Translations under genes and position numbers: made by a program | Shown: positions 1 through 7,414 of the stretch, piece by piece | Numbering within the stretch: the first letter of the stretch is position 1 | How the letters are laid out: every line of letters starts with the position of its first letter | NCBI GenBank assembly: GCA_022846095.1 | Contig: AP025583.1 | Span: forward strand, 3,745,279-3,809,278 | Length of the DNA: 64,000 nt | Direction of reading: 5' to 3' | Source of the DNA: Oscillospiraceae bacterium | GTDB taxonomy: Bacteria; Bacillota; Clostridia; Oscillospirales; Oscillospiraceae | The notes under the pieces: generated by a model | Databases searched by the model: none | What the model was told of the DNA's origin: nothing | The model's input: the letters and a program-made list of their open reading frames with translations, nothing else

Positions 1-1172
1 GGCGCAAGGACGAGCTGGAGAACGTGGTCATCTGCCACGGTATGACCGGGCGGCCCCTGCCCTTCTTTACGCCCGAGGCGAAAGGGCATTTTTCCACCAC
101 GACCTATTTCGCAGGGGCGGGCGACCGCATCGGGATTAAAAACGGCCAGACCACCTTCACCTCCTTCCACCTGAGCCAGATTGAGCTGTGGTGCCGGAAG
201 GTGGCCCGGCCCAACGTGGCCTTTCTGGAGGTCTCGCCCCCGGATGAAGAGGGCTATCTGAGCTACGGCGCATACGGCACCTCCTTCCACGACTATGTGC
301 GGGAGCTGGCGGACACCGTGGTGCTCCAGGTCAATCCCAACGCCCCCTACGTCTGCGGGGACAGGAGCAAGGTGCACATCTCCCAGGCGGATATTGTGGT
401 GGAGGCGGCGGATCAGCCGGACACCGTGCCCAACCTGCCGCTGGACGACACACTGAAACGGCTCTCCGGCTTCATTGTGGATCTGATTCCGGACGGGGCC
501 ACCATTCAGCTGGGCCTGGGGGGCATCTCCAACGCGGTGGGCTTTGGGCTGCGGGAGAAAAACGACCTGGGCATCCACACCGAGATGCTCACCGATTCCA
601 TGATGGAGCTGGCCAGGCTGGGCGTGGTCACGAACAGGCGGAAGAACTTTATGCCCGGCAAGACCGTGACCTCCTTCGCCCTGGGGACCCGGGCGCTTTA
701 CGACTACGTGGATCACAACCCCGACCTGTATTTCGCGCCCTACTCCTTTGTGAACAATCCCGTCACCATCGCCCGCAACGACACCATGATTAGCGTCAAC
801 ACCGCCATGGCGGTGGACCTCTACGGCCAGGTGGCGGCCGATTGCCTGGGCGGCAGGCAGCAGAGCGCCATCGGCGGGCAGCTGGACTACGTCCGGGGCG
901 CTCAGATGTCCCAGGGCGGCAAGTCCTTCATCGCGCTGACCAGCACCCACTCCGGCAAGGGCGGCGCCGCCAGCCGCATCGTCCCCGCTTTCCCAACGGG
1001 CACGGCGGTGACCACGCCCCGCTCCGACGTGCAGTACGTGGTGACCGAGTACGGCTGCGTCAACCTGAAGGAGCTGACCATGGACGACCGGGCACGGGCG
1101 CTGATCTCCCTGGCCCACCCCGATTTCCGGGATGAGCTGACGCAGGGCGCAAAAAAGCTGGGGCTCTTCTAG
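1..1172 (+). CDS. Acyl-CoA:carboxylate CoA-transferase (4-hydroxybutyrate/butyryl CoA-transferase, acetyl-CoA hydrolase family), 5' truncated
   Basis: The reading frame is already open at the left edge (first full codon at base 3), so the start lies outside the window; 389 codons remain. The family moves CoA between an acyl-CoA and acetate or another carboxylate. The conserved GLGGISNAVGFGL and TEMLTDSMMEL segments and the C-terminal YVVTEYGCVNLKELT block (acetyl-CoA hydrolase C-terminal domain) identify it. The catalytic loop reads NTAMAVDLYGQV. In characterised members the residue before V/M-D-L is the glutamate that forms the CoA thioester; here that codon (810-812) is Ala. It may be a divergent subfamily or have altered activity. 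It lies 175 bp upstream of the sigma-54 promoter operon and probably ends an upstream transcript. The family call is secure; the substrate is not visible. Confidence 0.82.
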   Translation, partial: RKDELENVVICHGMTGRPLPFFTPEAKGHFSTTTYFAGAGDRIGIKNGQTTFTSFHLSQIELWCRKVARPNVAFLEVSPPDEEGYLSYGAYGTSFHDYVRELADTVVLQVNPNAPYVCGDRSKVHISQADIVVEAADQPDTVPNLPLDDTLKRLSGFIVDLIPDGATIQLGLGGISNAVGFGLREKNDLGIHTEMLTDSMMELARLGVVTNRRKNFMPGKTVTSFALGTRALYDYVDHNPDLYFAPYSFVNNPVTIARNDTMISVNTAMAVDLYGQVAADCLGGRQQSAIGGQLDYVRGAQMSQGGKSFIALTSTHSGKGGAASRIVPAFPTGTAVTTPRSDVQYVVTEYGCVNLKELTMDDRARALISLAHPDFRDELTQGAKKLGLF

Positions 1173-1198
1173 GCAAAAGGGCGGCTCTTTTTTAGACT

Positions 1199-1232
1199 AG
1201 GAGTGCAAAAAAGGATACAATTCCGCACTCCT
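1199..1232. promoter_or_regulatory. Inverted repeat upstream of the sigma-54 promoter, candidate activator site
   Basis: AGGAGTGC at 1199-1206 and its exact complement GCACTCCT at 1225-1232 are separated by 18 bases. The right arm ends 36 bases before the -24 element. The position and symmetry fit an upstream site for a sigma-54 enhancer-binding protein. A weak terminator for the CoA-transferase gene is an alternative, but no T-tract follows on the + strand. Confidence 0.45.
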
Positions 1233-1268
1233 GTGGAGAAAAGGCACCCGTCTCCCCCGCATTTTTAA

Positions 1269-1285
1269 TTGGCACGCTGTTTGCA
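1269..1285 (+). promoter_or_regulatory. Sigma-54 (-24/-12) promoter of the 2-oxoacid dehydrogenase operon
   Basis: TTGGCACG, four bases, then TTGCA matches the RpoN consensus, with GG at 1271-1272 and GC at 1283-1284 twelve bases apart. It lies 63 bases upstream of the acyl-CoA dehydrogenase ATG in a 175-base gap. Transcription would need RpoN and an AAA+ activator, as known for acetoin dehydrogenase (aco) operons; no such activator gene is in the window. Confidence 0.8.
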
Positions 1286-1347
1286 ATAACAGGAGGCAGT
1301 TCAACGGCTGCCCAAACCTATCAATTTTATTTTAGGAGGAACAAGAC

Positions 1348-2481
1348 ATGGGATACATTCTAAACGACGACCAGAAAAGCCTGGTAGCGATGGCCCGCGA
1401 TTTCTGCGAGAAGGAGGTCAAGCCCTACGCCGCCCAGTGGGACCGGGAGGGGACCTTCCCCCTTGAGACCTACAGGAAGGCCATGGAGATCGGCTACCAC
1501 TGCCTGGAGATCCCCGAGGAGTACGGCGGCGGCGGCATCGACTACGTGACCGTGGCGGCCGTTATGGAGGAGTTCGCCAAGTACGACCTGGGCTTTGCCA
1601 CCACCCTGATGGGAACCACACTGAGCCTGAAGCCCGTGCTGATGCACGGCACCCCCGAGCAGAAGAAGCTGTACGCCGACGTCATCGTAAACGGAGGCCT
1701 GGGCGCCTTCGCCCTGACCGAGGCCGGGGCCGGCTCCGACGCGGCCGCCTGCCGCACCACCGCCGTGCGCGAGGGGGACGAGTACGTCATCAACGGCACC
1801 AAGTGCTTTATCACCAACTCCACCTACGCCAACATTTTCGTGGTCTTCGCCTCCACCAACCGGGACGCCGGGGTGAAGGGCCTGTCCGCCTTCATCGTGG
1901 AGCGCGACCGGGCCGGGTTCTCCGTGGATAAGCACGAGGACAAGATGGGCATCCGCACCTCCGACACCGCCTCCCTCGTCTTTGACAACGTCCGTATCCC
2001 CGCCGGCCATCTGCTGGGCAAGGAGGGCGAGGGCTTCAAGTACGCCATGCAGACCCTGGATCTGGCCCGCCCCTTCGTGGCCGCCAGCGCCGTGGGCCTG
2101 GCCCAGCGGGCCGTGGACGAGGCGGTCAAGTACGCCAAGGAGCGCATCTGCTTCGGCAAGCCCATCGCCAAGCTCCAGGCCATCCAGTTCATGCTGGCCG
2201 ACATGGAGATCGGCGTGGAGACCGCCCGCCAGATGGTCGTCCACGCCCTCCGGCTGGCCGAGGCCCACCTCCCCTACAGCAAGGAGGCCGCCGTGGCCAA
2301 GTGCTATGCGGGCGACGTGGCCTTCAAGGTGGCCGGAGACGCGGTGCAGGTTCTGGGCGGCTACGGCTACAGCCGGGAGTACCCCGTGGAGAAGCTGCTG
2401 CGCGACGCCAAGATCCTCCAGATCTACGAGGGCACCAACCAGGTCCAGCGGGTGGTCATCGCCGGTCAGCTGCTGCGCTGA
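1348..2481 (+). CDS. Short-chain acyl-CoA dehydrogenase
   Basis: This 377-residue flavoprotein has full family length and should oxidise a short acyl-CoA to the 2-enoyl-CoA (or run in reverse), exchanging electrons with the ETF encoded at the end of the operon. Visible landmarks are the FAD/substrate segment FALTEAGAGSDAAA, the CFITNS motif, the FGKPIAKLQAIQF region, the LGGYGYSREYPVEKLLRDAK block and the catalytic base E361 in QIYEGTNQVQR, the butyryl-CoA dehydrogenase position. AGGAGGA sits 7 bases before the ATG. It is the first gene behind the sigma-54 promoter. Its stop overlaps the next start (TGATG), indicating translational coupling. Substrate chain length and branching cannot be read from the sequence. 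Confidence 0.93.
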   Translation: MGYILNDDQKSLVAMARDFCEKEVKPYAAQWDREGTFPLETYRKAMEIGYHCLEIPEEYGGGGIDYVTVAAVMEEFAKYDLGFATTLMGTTLSLKPVLMHGTPEQKKLYADVIVNGGLGAFALTEAGAGSDAAACRTTAVREGDEYVINGTKCFITNSTYANIFVVFASTNRDAGVKGLSAFIVERDRAGFSVDKHEDKMGIRTSDTASLVFDNVRIPAGHLLGKEGEGFKYAMQTLDLARPFVAASAVGLAQRAVDEAVKYAKERICFGKPIAKLQAIQFMLADMEIGVETARQMVVHALRLAEAHLPYSKEAAVAKCYAGDVAFKVAGDAVQVLGGYGYSREYPVEKLLRDAKILQIYEGTNQVQRVVIAGQLLR

Positions 2482-2936
2482 TGATCCCGGCCGAGGAGAT
2501 TGCGGCCCTGCTGCCCCACCGCCCGCCCATGCTGATGGTGGACCGGGTGCTGGAGCTGGACGGGGCCGGGGCCAGGGCCGTGAAGCAGATCTCCTGGTCG
2601 GAGCCCTGCTTTCAGGGGCATTTCCCCGGGCAGCCCATTTTCCCCGGCGTCCTGGTAATCGAGGCCCTGGCGCAGACCTGCGCCATTTGGCTCAGCCGCG
2701 GCGGGAAGGAATGCCTCCCCATCTTCGCGGGGATCGACAGGGCCCGTTTCCGCCGCCCGGTGCAGCCGGGGGATAGTCTGGAACTGGCGGTGCGGTTTCT
2801 CTCCGAGCACAAGGGCTTCTACACCTTCCAGGCCGAGGCGTCGGTGGCGGGGCAGTGCGCCTGCCGGGCCGAACTGACGGTCTGCTGTAAAGAACAACCA
2901 ACGGGAGATTGGAGGAAGGACAATGGCACAGCTTGA
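2481..2936 (+). CDS. FabZ-like hot-dog dehydratase family protein
   Basis: This 151-residue protein resembles (3R)-hydroxyacyl-ACP dehydratase FabZ. It has the LPHRPPMLMVDRV start, GHFPGQPIFPGVLVIEALAQ with the catalytic-type His47 and Glu61, and the FAGIDRARFRRPVQPGD strand. Its place between an acyl-CoA dehydrogenase and an E2 gene, far from any visible fatty-acid synthesis genes, suggests it acts on CoA thioesters (hydroxyacyl-CoA dehydration or enoyl-CoA hydration) or as a thioesterase. Both are inferences. Its start overlaps the previous stop by one base, and its end overlaps the E2 gene by 14 bases. The C-terminal about 15 residues are probably a by-product of that overlap. Confidence 0.85.
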   Translation: MIPAEEIAALLPHRPPMLMVDRVLELDGAGARAVKQISWSEPCFQGHFPGQPIFPGVLVIEALAQTCAIWLSRGGKECLPIFAGIDRARFRRPVQPGDSLELAVRFLSEHKGFYTFQAEASVAGQCACRAELTVCCKEQPTGDWRKDNGTA

Positions 2937-3660
2937 CGAGCAGGGCAGGGCGATCCGCCGGACGGTCCCCCTGGAGGGGATGCGCAAGGTAATCGCCGAG
3001 CGGATGACCTTCAGCAAGCACGAGTACCCCCAGGGGACCGGACAGGTCCATCTGGAGGTCAGCCGCGTGATGCAGTTCCGGCAGGAGCTGCTGGAGCGCA
3101 AGGGCATCAAGGTCTCCTTCGGGGACATCTACGTCAAGGCGGCCGCCTGCGCGCTGGAGGAGAACATGGCCCTGAACGCCTCCCGGCAAAACGGCCGGAT
3201 CATCTACTACGAGGACATCAACATAAACGTAATGGCCTCTTTTAACGGCGTGCTGATGGAGCCGGTGCTGGAGCACGTGGACCGCAGGGATATTGAGGAG
3301 GTCTCCGCCGAACTGAAAAAGACCTATGAGTACCTGAAAAAGGGCAAGCTCATGCGGGTCAAGCTGGAGGGCGGCACCTTCTCGGTGTCCAATATGGGGG
3401 GCGCGCTCATCGACAGCCAGCAGCCCTTTCTCTCCCCGCCCCAGGGGGCCATCATGGGCATCAGCCGCAGCCGGCGGGTACCCACGTTTGGGGAAAACGA
3501 CGAGATCGTGGCCGCAAACCTGACCAATTTCGCGCTGACCATCGACCACGGGCTGTGCGACGGCAGCGAGGTGACGGGCTTCTTCGCCTCCCTGGACAAG
3601 GTCCTCCAGGACCCCTGGCGCTGGATGTACCACAAGCGCCCCGCCCCCCAGGAGGCGTGA
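2923..3660 (+). CDS. Free-standing 2-oxoacid dehydrogenase E2 catalytic (acyltransferase) domain
   Basis: This 245-residue protein corresponds only to the catalytic core of dihydrolipoamide acyltransferases. It starts directly with the core motif (TVPLEGMRKVIAERM) and ends with the active-site sequence IDHGLCDG, with His209 and Asp213 in the H-x3-D-G arrangement. The N-terminal lipoyl domain and the peripheral subunit-binding domain of ordinary E2 are absent; the lipoyl domain is the separate gene at 4066-4305. The core should transfer the acyl group from lipoyl-lysine to CoA and form the trimer-based scaffold. How E1 and E3 dock without a subunit-binding domain is unclear. A GGAGG site lies about 6 bases before the ATG, inside the preceding gene. 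Confidence 0.92.
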   Translation: MAQLDEQGRAIRRTVPLEGMRKVIAERMTFSKHEYPQGTGQVHLEVSRVMQFRQELLERKGIKVSFGDIYVKAAACALEENMALNASRQNGRIIYYEDININVMASFNGVLMEPVLEHVDRRDIEEVSAELKKTYEYLKKGKLMRVKLEGGTFSVSNMGGALIDSQQPFLSPPQGAIMGISRSRRVPTFGENDEIVAANLTNFALTIDHGLCDGSEVTGFFASLDKVLQDPWRWMYHKRPAPQEA

Positions 3661-3664
3661 GGCC

Positions 3665-4036
3665 GTGGAGCGTAAGCGTTATTTAATTGAAATCGGCGTT
3701 GGCGTCGATATGCACGGCGGGGATATGACGGGCGCGGCCCTGAAGGCCATAAAAAACGCCATGTCCCACTGCTGTATGGCGGGCGTGCGGGAAATCCACG
3801 GGGCCGGGCCGGAGCGCATCGCCCTGCGCATCAAAATCTGCTGTCCCGCGCCGGACCGGCTGGATCTGGCCGCGCTGCGCCAGCCGGTGAGCTTTTACGA
3901 CGACGTGGAGATCGTCCCATCCCCCGGCGGGGCCTGGGAACGGGGCCTTCACGTGGCCGAAATGGGCGAGGGGGACACCCTGGTGGCGGCGCTGGCCGTC
4001 ATCACGGTCTACCTGAAATTCGAGGAAGCAAACTAA
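3665..4036 (+). CDS. Lin0512 family protein, function unknown
   Basis: This small 123-residue protein begins RYLIEIGVGVDMHGGDMTGAALKAIKNA, the hallmark of the Lin0512 family, whose biochemical function is not established. No signal peptide or membrane segment is seen. The start is GTG at 3665, four bases after the E2 stop, so it is co-translated with the complex. It sits exactly between the two halves of the split E2, which suggests a role in assembling, loading or acting on an intermediate of this dehydrogenase. That role is inferred from position only. Confidence 0.78.
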   Translation: MERKRYLIEIGVGVDMHGGDMTGAALKAIKNAMSHCCMAGVREIHGAGPERIALRIKICCPAPDRLDLAALRQPVSFYDDVEIVPSPGGAWERGLHVAEMGEGDTLVAALAVITVYLKFEEAN

Positions 4037-4065
4037 AAACAAAACGATAAAAGGAGATTACTACC

Positions 4066-4305
4066 ATGAAACAGGAAATCAACATCCCCAAGCTCGGCTC
4101 CGAGATGAAGACCGGCCAGATCCTGGCCTGGCACGTGAAGGTGGGCGACCACGTGGAGGAGGATCAGGAGCTGTGTGAGATCAAGACTGAGAAGATGAAC
4201 GCCCAGGTGGAATCCCTGTACGACGGCGTAATCACCGAGATCCTGGGCCAGGTGGGCGAGACCTACGACGTGGGCGCCGTGATCGGCTACATCGAGGAGG
4301 ACTGA
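4066..4305 (+). CDS. Free-standing lipoyl-domain protein
   Basis: This 79-residue protein is a single biotinyl/lipoyl-attachment domain and nothing else (INIPKLGSEM at the start, VGDHVEEDQELCEIKTEKMN at the turn, YDVGAVIGYIEED at the end). The modified lysine should be K43 in the TEKMNA turn, where classical E2s have DKA. It is the missing N-terminal part of the E2 core at 2923-3660, here a diffusible, GcvH-like swinging arm. A biotin carrier is less likely because no carboxylase is nearby and the flanking genes encode E1, E2 core and E3. AAAGGAG lies about 8 bases upstream of the ATG. Confidence 0.92.
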   Translation: MKQEINIPKLGSEMKTGQILAWHVKVGDHVEEDQELCEIKTEKMNAQVESLYDGVITEILGQVGETYDVGAVIGYIEED

Positions 4306-4341
4306 GCCCCAGCCATCCCGAAATGAAAGGAGTCAAGCGTT

Positions 4342-5328
4342 ATGGCCTACAGCAAGGAACAGCTCGTTGAGATGTACAGGATCATGCAGAGGGCCCGCCT
4401 GTTCGACAAGAAGATCGCCACCGAGAGCAAAAAGGGCAAGCTGGTCGGCATGTTCCACTTCGGCACCAATCAGGAGGCCCTGGAGGGCGGCATCATGCCC
4501 TGCATCGGTCCCGACGACTACATCAAGCCCTACCACCGCAACCACGGCTGCCTGAGCCTGTGCGACATGAAGCTCTATGTGGCCGGCATGATGGAGCGCA
4601 CCACCGGCTACAACATGGGCATCGGCGGCGACTATCACCAGCAGGACATCCGGGATCTGCACCTGCTGCCCATCGACGGATTAATCGGCGCGGACTGGCT
4701 CTACGACGTTGGCGTGGCCATGGCGCTCAAGCTCCAGAAGAAGCCCGGCGTGGTGGTGGGTATCCACGGCGACGGCGGCGCGCAGATGGGCGCGCTGTAC
4801 GAGGCCATGAATTTCGCCTCCCTGTTCGAGCTGCCCACGGTCTTTGTGGTGGTCAATAACGGCGTGGCCATGACCACCCCCACCGAGAAGGAGTGCAAAT
4901 GCGCGGAGATCTCCGGCCGGGCGGCGGGTTTCAACGTCAAGGGTGTCAGCGTCTGGGGGCAGGACCCCATCGCCATCCGGGAGGTCATGGAGGCCGCCAT
5001 GGAGGGCGCCCGCCGGGGCGAGCCCGCTCTGGTGGAAATCATGACCTACCGCAGGTGCGGCCACTATTTCGGCGATCCCCGGGACTATGAGACGCCGGAG
5101 CGGGACGCGCGCATGGGCGAAAAGTACCCCGACCCCATCGCGCGCTTCGAGCAGGTGCTCCAGGACATGGATATGTGCACCCAGGAGGAGCTCAAAGGCT
5201 ACGCCAAGGAGATTAAAAACGAGATTGCCGAGGCCTTCGAGTGGGCGTACCAGCAGCCCCGCCTGACCGGCGGCATGACCAAGGGCGCGGACAAGGTTTT
5301 CTCCAACACCGAAGGAGGGAAGCTGTAA
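4342..5328 (+). CDS. 2-oxoacid dehydrogenase E1 component, alpha subunit (TPP-dependent)
   Basis: This 328-residue protein is the thiamine-diphosphate-binding subunit. The TPP/Mg motif runs from GDGGAQMGALYEAMNFA to VVVNN. The N-terminal YRIMQRARLFDKKI helix and the YRRCGHYFGDPRDY phosphorylation-loop region are typical of the PDH/acetoin E1 alpha family. The region that often reads GxGGSMH is altered to YNMGIGGDYHQQD, so the substrate pocket differs from standard pyruvate or acetoin enzymes. It decarboxylates a 2-oxoacid (or cleaves an acetoin-like diketone) with the beta subunit. AAAGGAG precedes the ATG. The stop overlaps the beta start by one base (TAATG). Confidence 0.93.
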   Translation: MAYSKEQLVEMYRIMQRARLFDKKIATESKKGKLVGMFHFGTNQEALEGGIMPCIGPDDYIKPYHRNHGCLSLCDMKLYVAGMMERTTGYNMGIGGDYHQQDIRDLHLLPIDGLIGADWLYDVGVAMALKLQKKPGVVVGIHGDGGAQMGALYEAMNFASLFELPTVFVVVNNGVAMTTPTEKECKCAEISGRAAGFNVKGVSVWGQDPIAIREVMEAAMEGARRGEPALVEIMTYRRCGHYFGDPRDYETPERDARMGEKYPDPIARFEQVLQDMDMCTQEELKGYAKEIKNEIAEAFEWAYQQPRLTGGMTKGADKVFSNTEGGKL

Positions 5329-6389
5329 TGAGACATGTGAGCTATGCGCAGGCGCTGGAGGCCGCCGTCTTTGAGGAGATGCAGCGGGATTCCACGGTCT
5401 ATTACATGGGCGAGGACGTGGGTGTCTTCGGCGGCGCGATTTCCAAGATGTACTCCCTCTACCAGACCTTCCCCGACCGGGTCATGGATATGCCCCTGGA
5501 CGAGAAGGGCTTTACCGGCGTAGCCGTGGGTATGGCCTGGATGGGGCTGCGGCCCATCGTGGAGTTCATGTACCCCGATTTCATCGCCCTGGCCATGAAC
5601 GAGATCGCCCACGGCGCCTGTAAGCAGTACTGGCTTTCCACCCAGAAGTGCCCTGTGCCCATGGTCATCCGCTCCGCCCAGGGCATCGGCTCCCAGTGCG
5701 GGGCCCACCACTCCGAATGTATCGAGGGCTGGATGATGAACTACCCCGGCCTGAAGATCGCGGTCCCCACCTTCCCGGACGACGCATACGGCATGATGAA
5801 GCACGCCATCCGGGACAACGACCCCGTGCTCTGGCTGGACTGCCGCACCACCATCTACACCGAGGAGGCCGACATCCCCGAGGCGGAGGCGGACGCCCTG
5901 CTCCCCTTCGGGCAGGCCCGCGTCCGGCGGGAGGGGACGGATGTGACCATTGTGGCCTGGCACAAGCTGCTCAAGGACGCGCTGGCCGCCGCCGAGGCGT
6001 TGGAGGCGCAGGGCGTCAGCTGCGAGGTCATCGACCCCCGCACCCTCATCCCCTTCGACGTGGAGACCGTGCTGGCCTCCGTGCGCAAGACCGGCCGTCT
6101 GGTTATCGCCCACGAGGCCAACGTCCGCGGCGGCTTTGGCGCGGAGATCGCCGCCCAGGTCGCCGAGCGGGACGCCGCCGCCCTGAAATGCCCCATCGTC
6201 CGCGTCGGCACGCCCAACACCTACATCCCCGTGGGCACCGTGGAGTGGCAGATCGTCCCCGATCAGATGGACGTCATCCGGGCGGTGAAGGGCACGCTGG
6301 GCATGGCCCTCACCGAGGAGGAGCGGGGCGGCGTACCGGTAGACGCCGTGGCGGAGCTGAAAAAATCGCGGCCCAACGACGCGGAATAG
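5328..6389 (+). CDS. 2-oxoacid dehydrogenase E1 component, beta subunit
   Basis: This 353-residue transketolase-like subunit pairs with the E1 alpha gene just before it. It shows YMGEDVGVFGG at the N-terminus, MPLDEKGFTGVAVGMA at the cofactor interface, and the C-terminal transketolase domain with EVIDPRTLIPFD and IAHEANVRGGFGAEIA. The ATG at 5328 has GGAGGG 8 bases upstream and overlaps the alpha stop, so it is preferred over the in-frame upstream codon at 5241. The substrate (pyruvate, branched or aromatic 2-oxoacid, acetoin) is not decidable by eye. Confidence 0.93.
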   Translation: MRHVSYAQALEAAVFEEMQRDSTVYYMGEDVGVFGGAISKMYSLYQTFPDRVMDMPLDEKGFTGVAVGMAWMGLRPIVEFMYPDFIALAMNEIAHGACKQYWLSTQKCPVPMVIRSAQGIGSQCGAHHSECIEGWMMNYPGLKIAVPTFPDDAYGMMKHAIRDNDPVLWLDCRTTIYTEEADIPEAEADALLPFGQARVRREGTDVTIVAWHKLLKDALAAAEALEAQGVSCEVIDPRTLIPFDVETVLASVRKTGRLVIAHEANVRGGFGAEIAAQVAERDAAALKCPIVRVGTPNTYIPVGTVEWQIVPDQMDVIRAVKGTLGMALTEEERGGVPVDAVAELKKSRPNDAE

Positions 6390-6398
6390 GACGGACGC

Positions 6399-7409
6399 AT
6401 GGCACTGATCGGTATCACCTGCAACCCCCAGTCCGGCAAGGACATCCGCCGCCTGCTCACCGCGGCCACCACCATCGACGACACGGAAAAGCTCAACATC
6501 ATTGAGCGCATCCTGCTCTCGGCGGCGGCGGTGGCCCGCCAGCGGGTGTGCATTATGCCGGACCGGCTGGGCTATGGCCGGCTGCTGCTGCAAAAGAGCC
6601 GTGCGAAGGGCTACCCCGGGGATCTGTCCCAGCTGGAGCTGTTCGGCATGGAAATCACCGAGACCCAGTCGGACACCACCTTTTTCGCCGCCCAGATGGA
6701 GGCGGCCGGGGCCGACGTTTTAATCGTCATGGGTGGGGACGGCACCAGCCGGGCGGCGGCCAAGGGGACCCGCAGCGTGCCCACCATCTCCCTCTCCACC
6801 GGCACGAACAACGTCTACCCGGAGATGCTGGAGGGCACCGTGGCGGGGATAGCCGCGGCCGCGCTGGCGGGCGGGGGTATCCCCGCCCGGGCCTGCACCG
6901 CCCCGGCGAAATGCATCGAGGTGTCGGTGAACGGCAGTCTCCGGGATCTGGCCCTGGTGGACGTGGCCTTTTGCAGCAACCCCTTTGTGGGGTCCCGCGC
7001 CATCTGGAATTACGCGGAGATCGGCCGCGTGGTCACCACCCAGTGCAGCATGGCCTCCATCGGCTTTTCCGCCCTGGCGGGGACGATGCTCTGTGTGGGG
7101 CCCGGGGAGGACTGGGGCGCCGTCGCGGAGTTTTCGGACGGTGCGCCGAACACCCTGGCCCCGGTGGGCGCGGGGGCCGTGCGCGGCATCTGCGTAAAAG
7201 AGGCGCGGCGGATCGCGCTGAACGAGACCGTGCGCTGGACCATGACGGGTCAGGGCACCCTGGCCCTGGACGGCGAGCGGGAGATCCGGTTCCGTCCGGG
7301 AGACGTAATTGGCTGTACCCTGCGGCGCAACGGCCCCCTCCGGGTGGACGTGCGCCGGTGCGTGGAGTACGCCCGGGAAGCGGGCCTTTTCAGGCTTGGA
7401 CAGGAGTGA
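6399..7409 (+). CDS. AcoX / NAD-kinase-like protein
   Basis: This 336-residue member of the ATP-NAD kinase-like superfamily has the nucleotide-binding VMGGDGTSRAAAKG motif and a following STGTNN segment. AcoX-type proteins are encoded in acetoin dehydrogenase operons; their exact reaction is not settled. Its place between E1 beta and E3 repeats the aco arrangement and is the best clue that the complex is related to acetoin dehydrogenases, although the E1 pocket differs. It starts nine bases after the E1 beta stop. A genuine NAD kinase is possible but less likely given the context. Confidence 0.8.
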   Translation: MALIGITCNPQSGKDIRRLLTAATTIDDTEKLNIIERILLSAAAVARQRVCIMPDRLGYGRLLLQKSRAKGYPGDLSQLELFGMEITETQSDTTFFAAQMEAAGADVLIVMGGDGTSRAAAKGTRSVPTISLSTGTNNVYPEMLEGTVAGIAAAALAGGGIPARACTAPAKCIEVSVNGSLRDLALVDVAFCSNPFVGSRAIWNYAEIGRVVTTQCSMASIGFSALAGTMLCVGPGEDWGAVAEFSDGAPNTLAPVGAGAVRGICVKEARRIALNETVRWTMTGQGTLALDGEREIRFRPGDVIGCTLRRNGPLRVDVRRCVEYAREAGLFRLGQE

Positions 7410-7414
7410 ATGAA

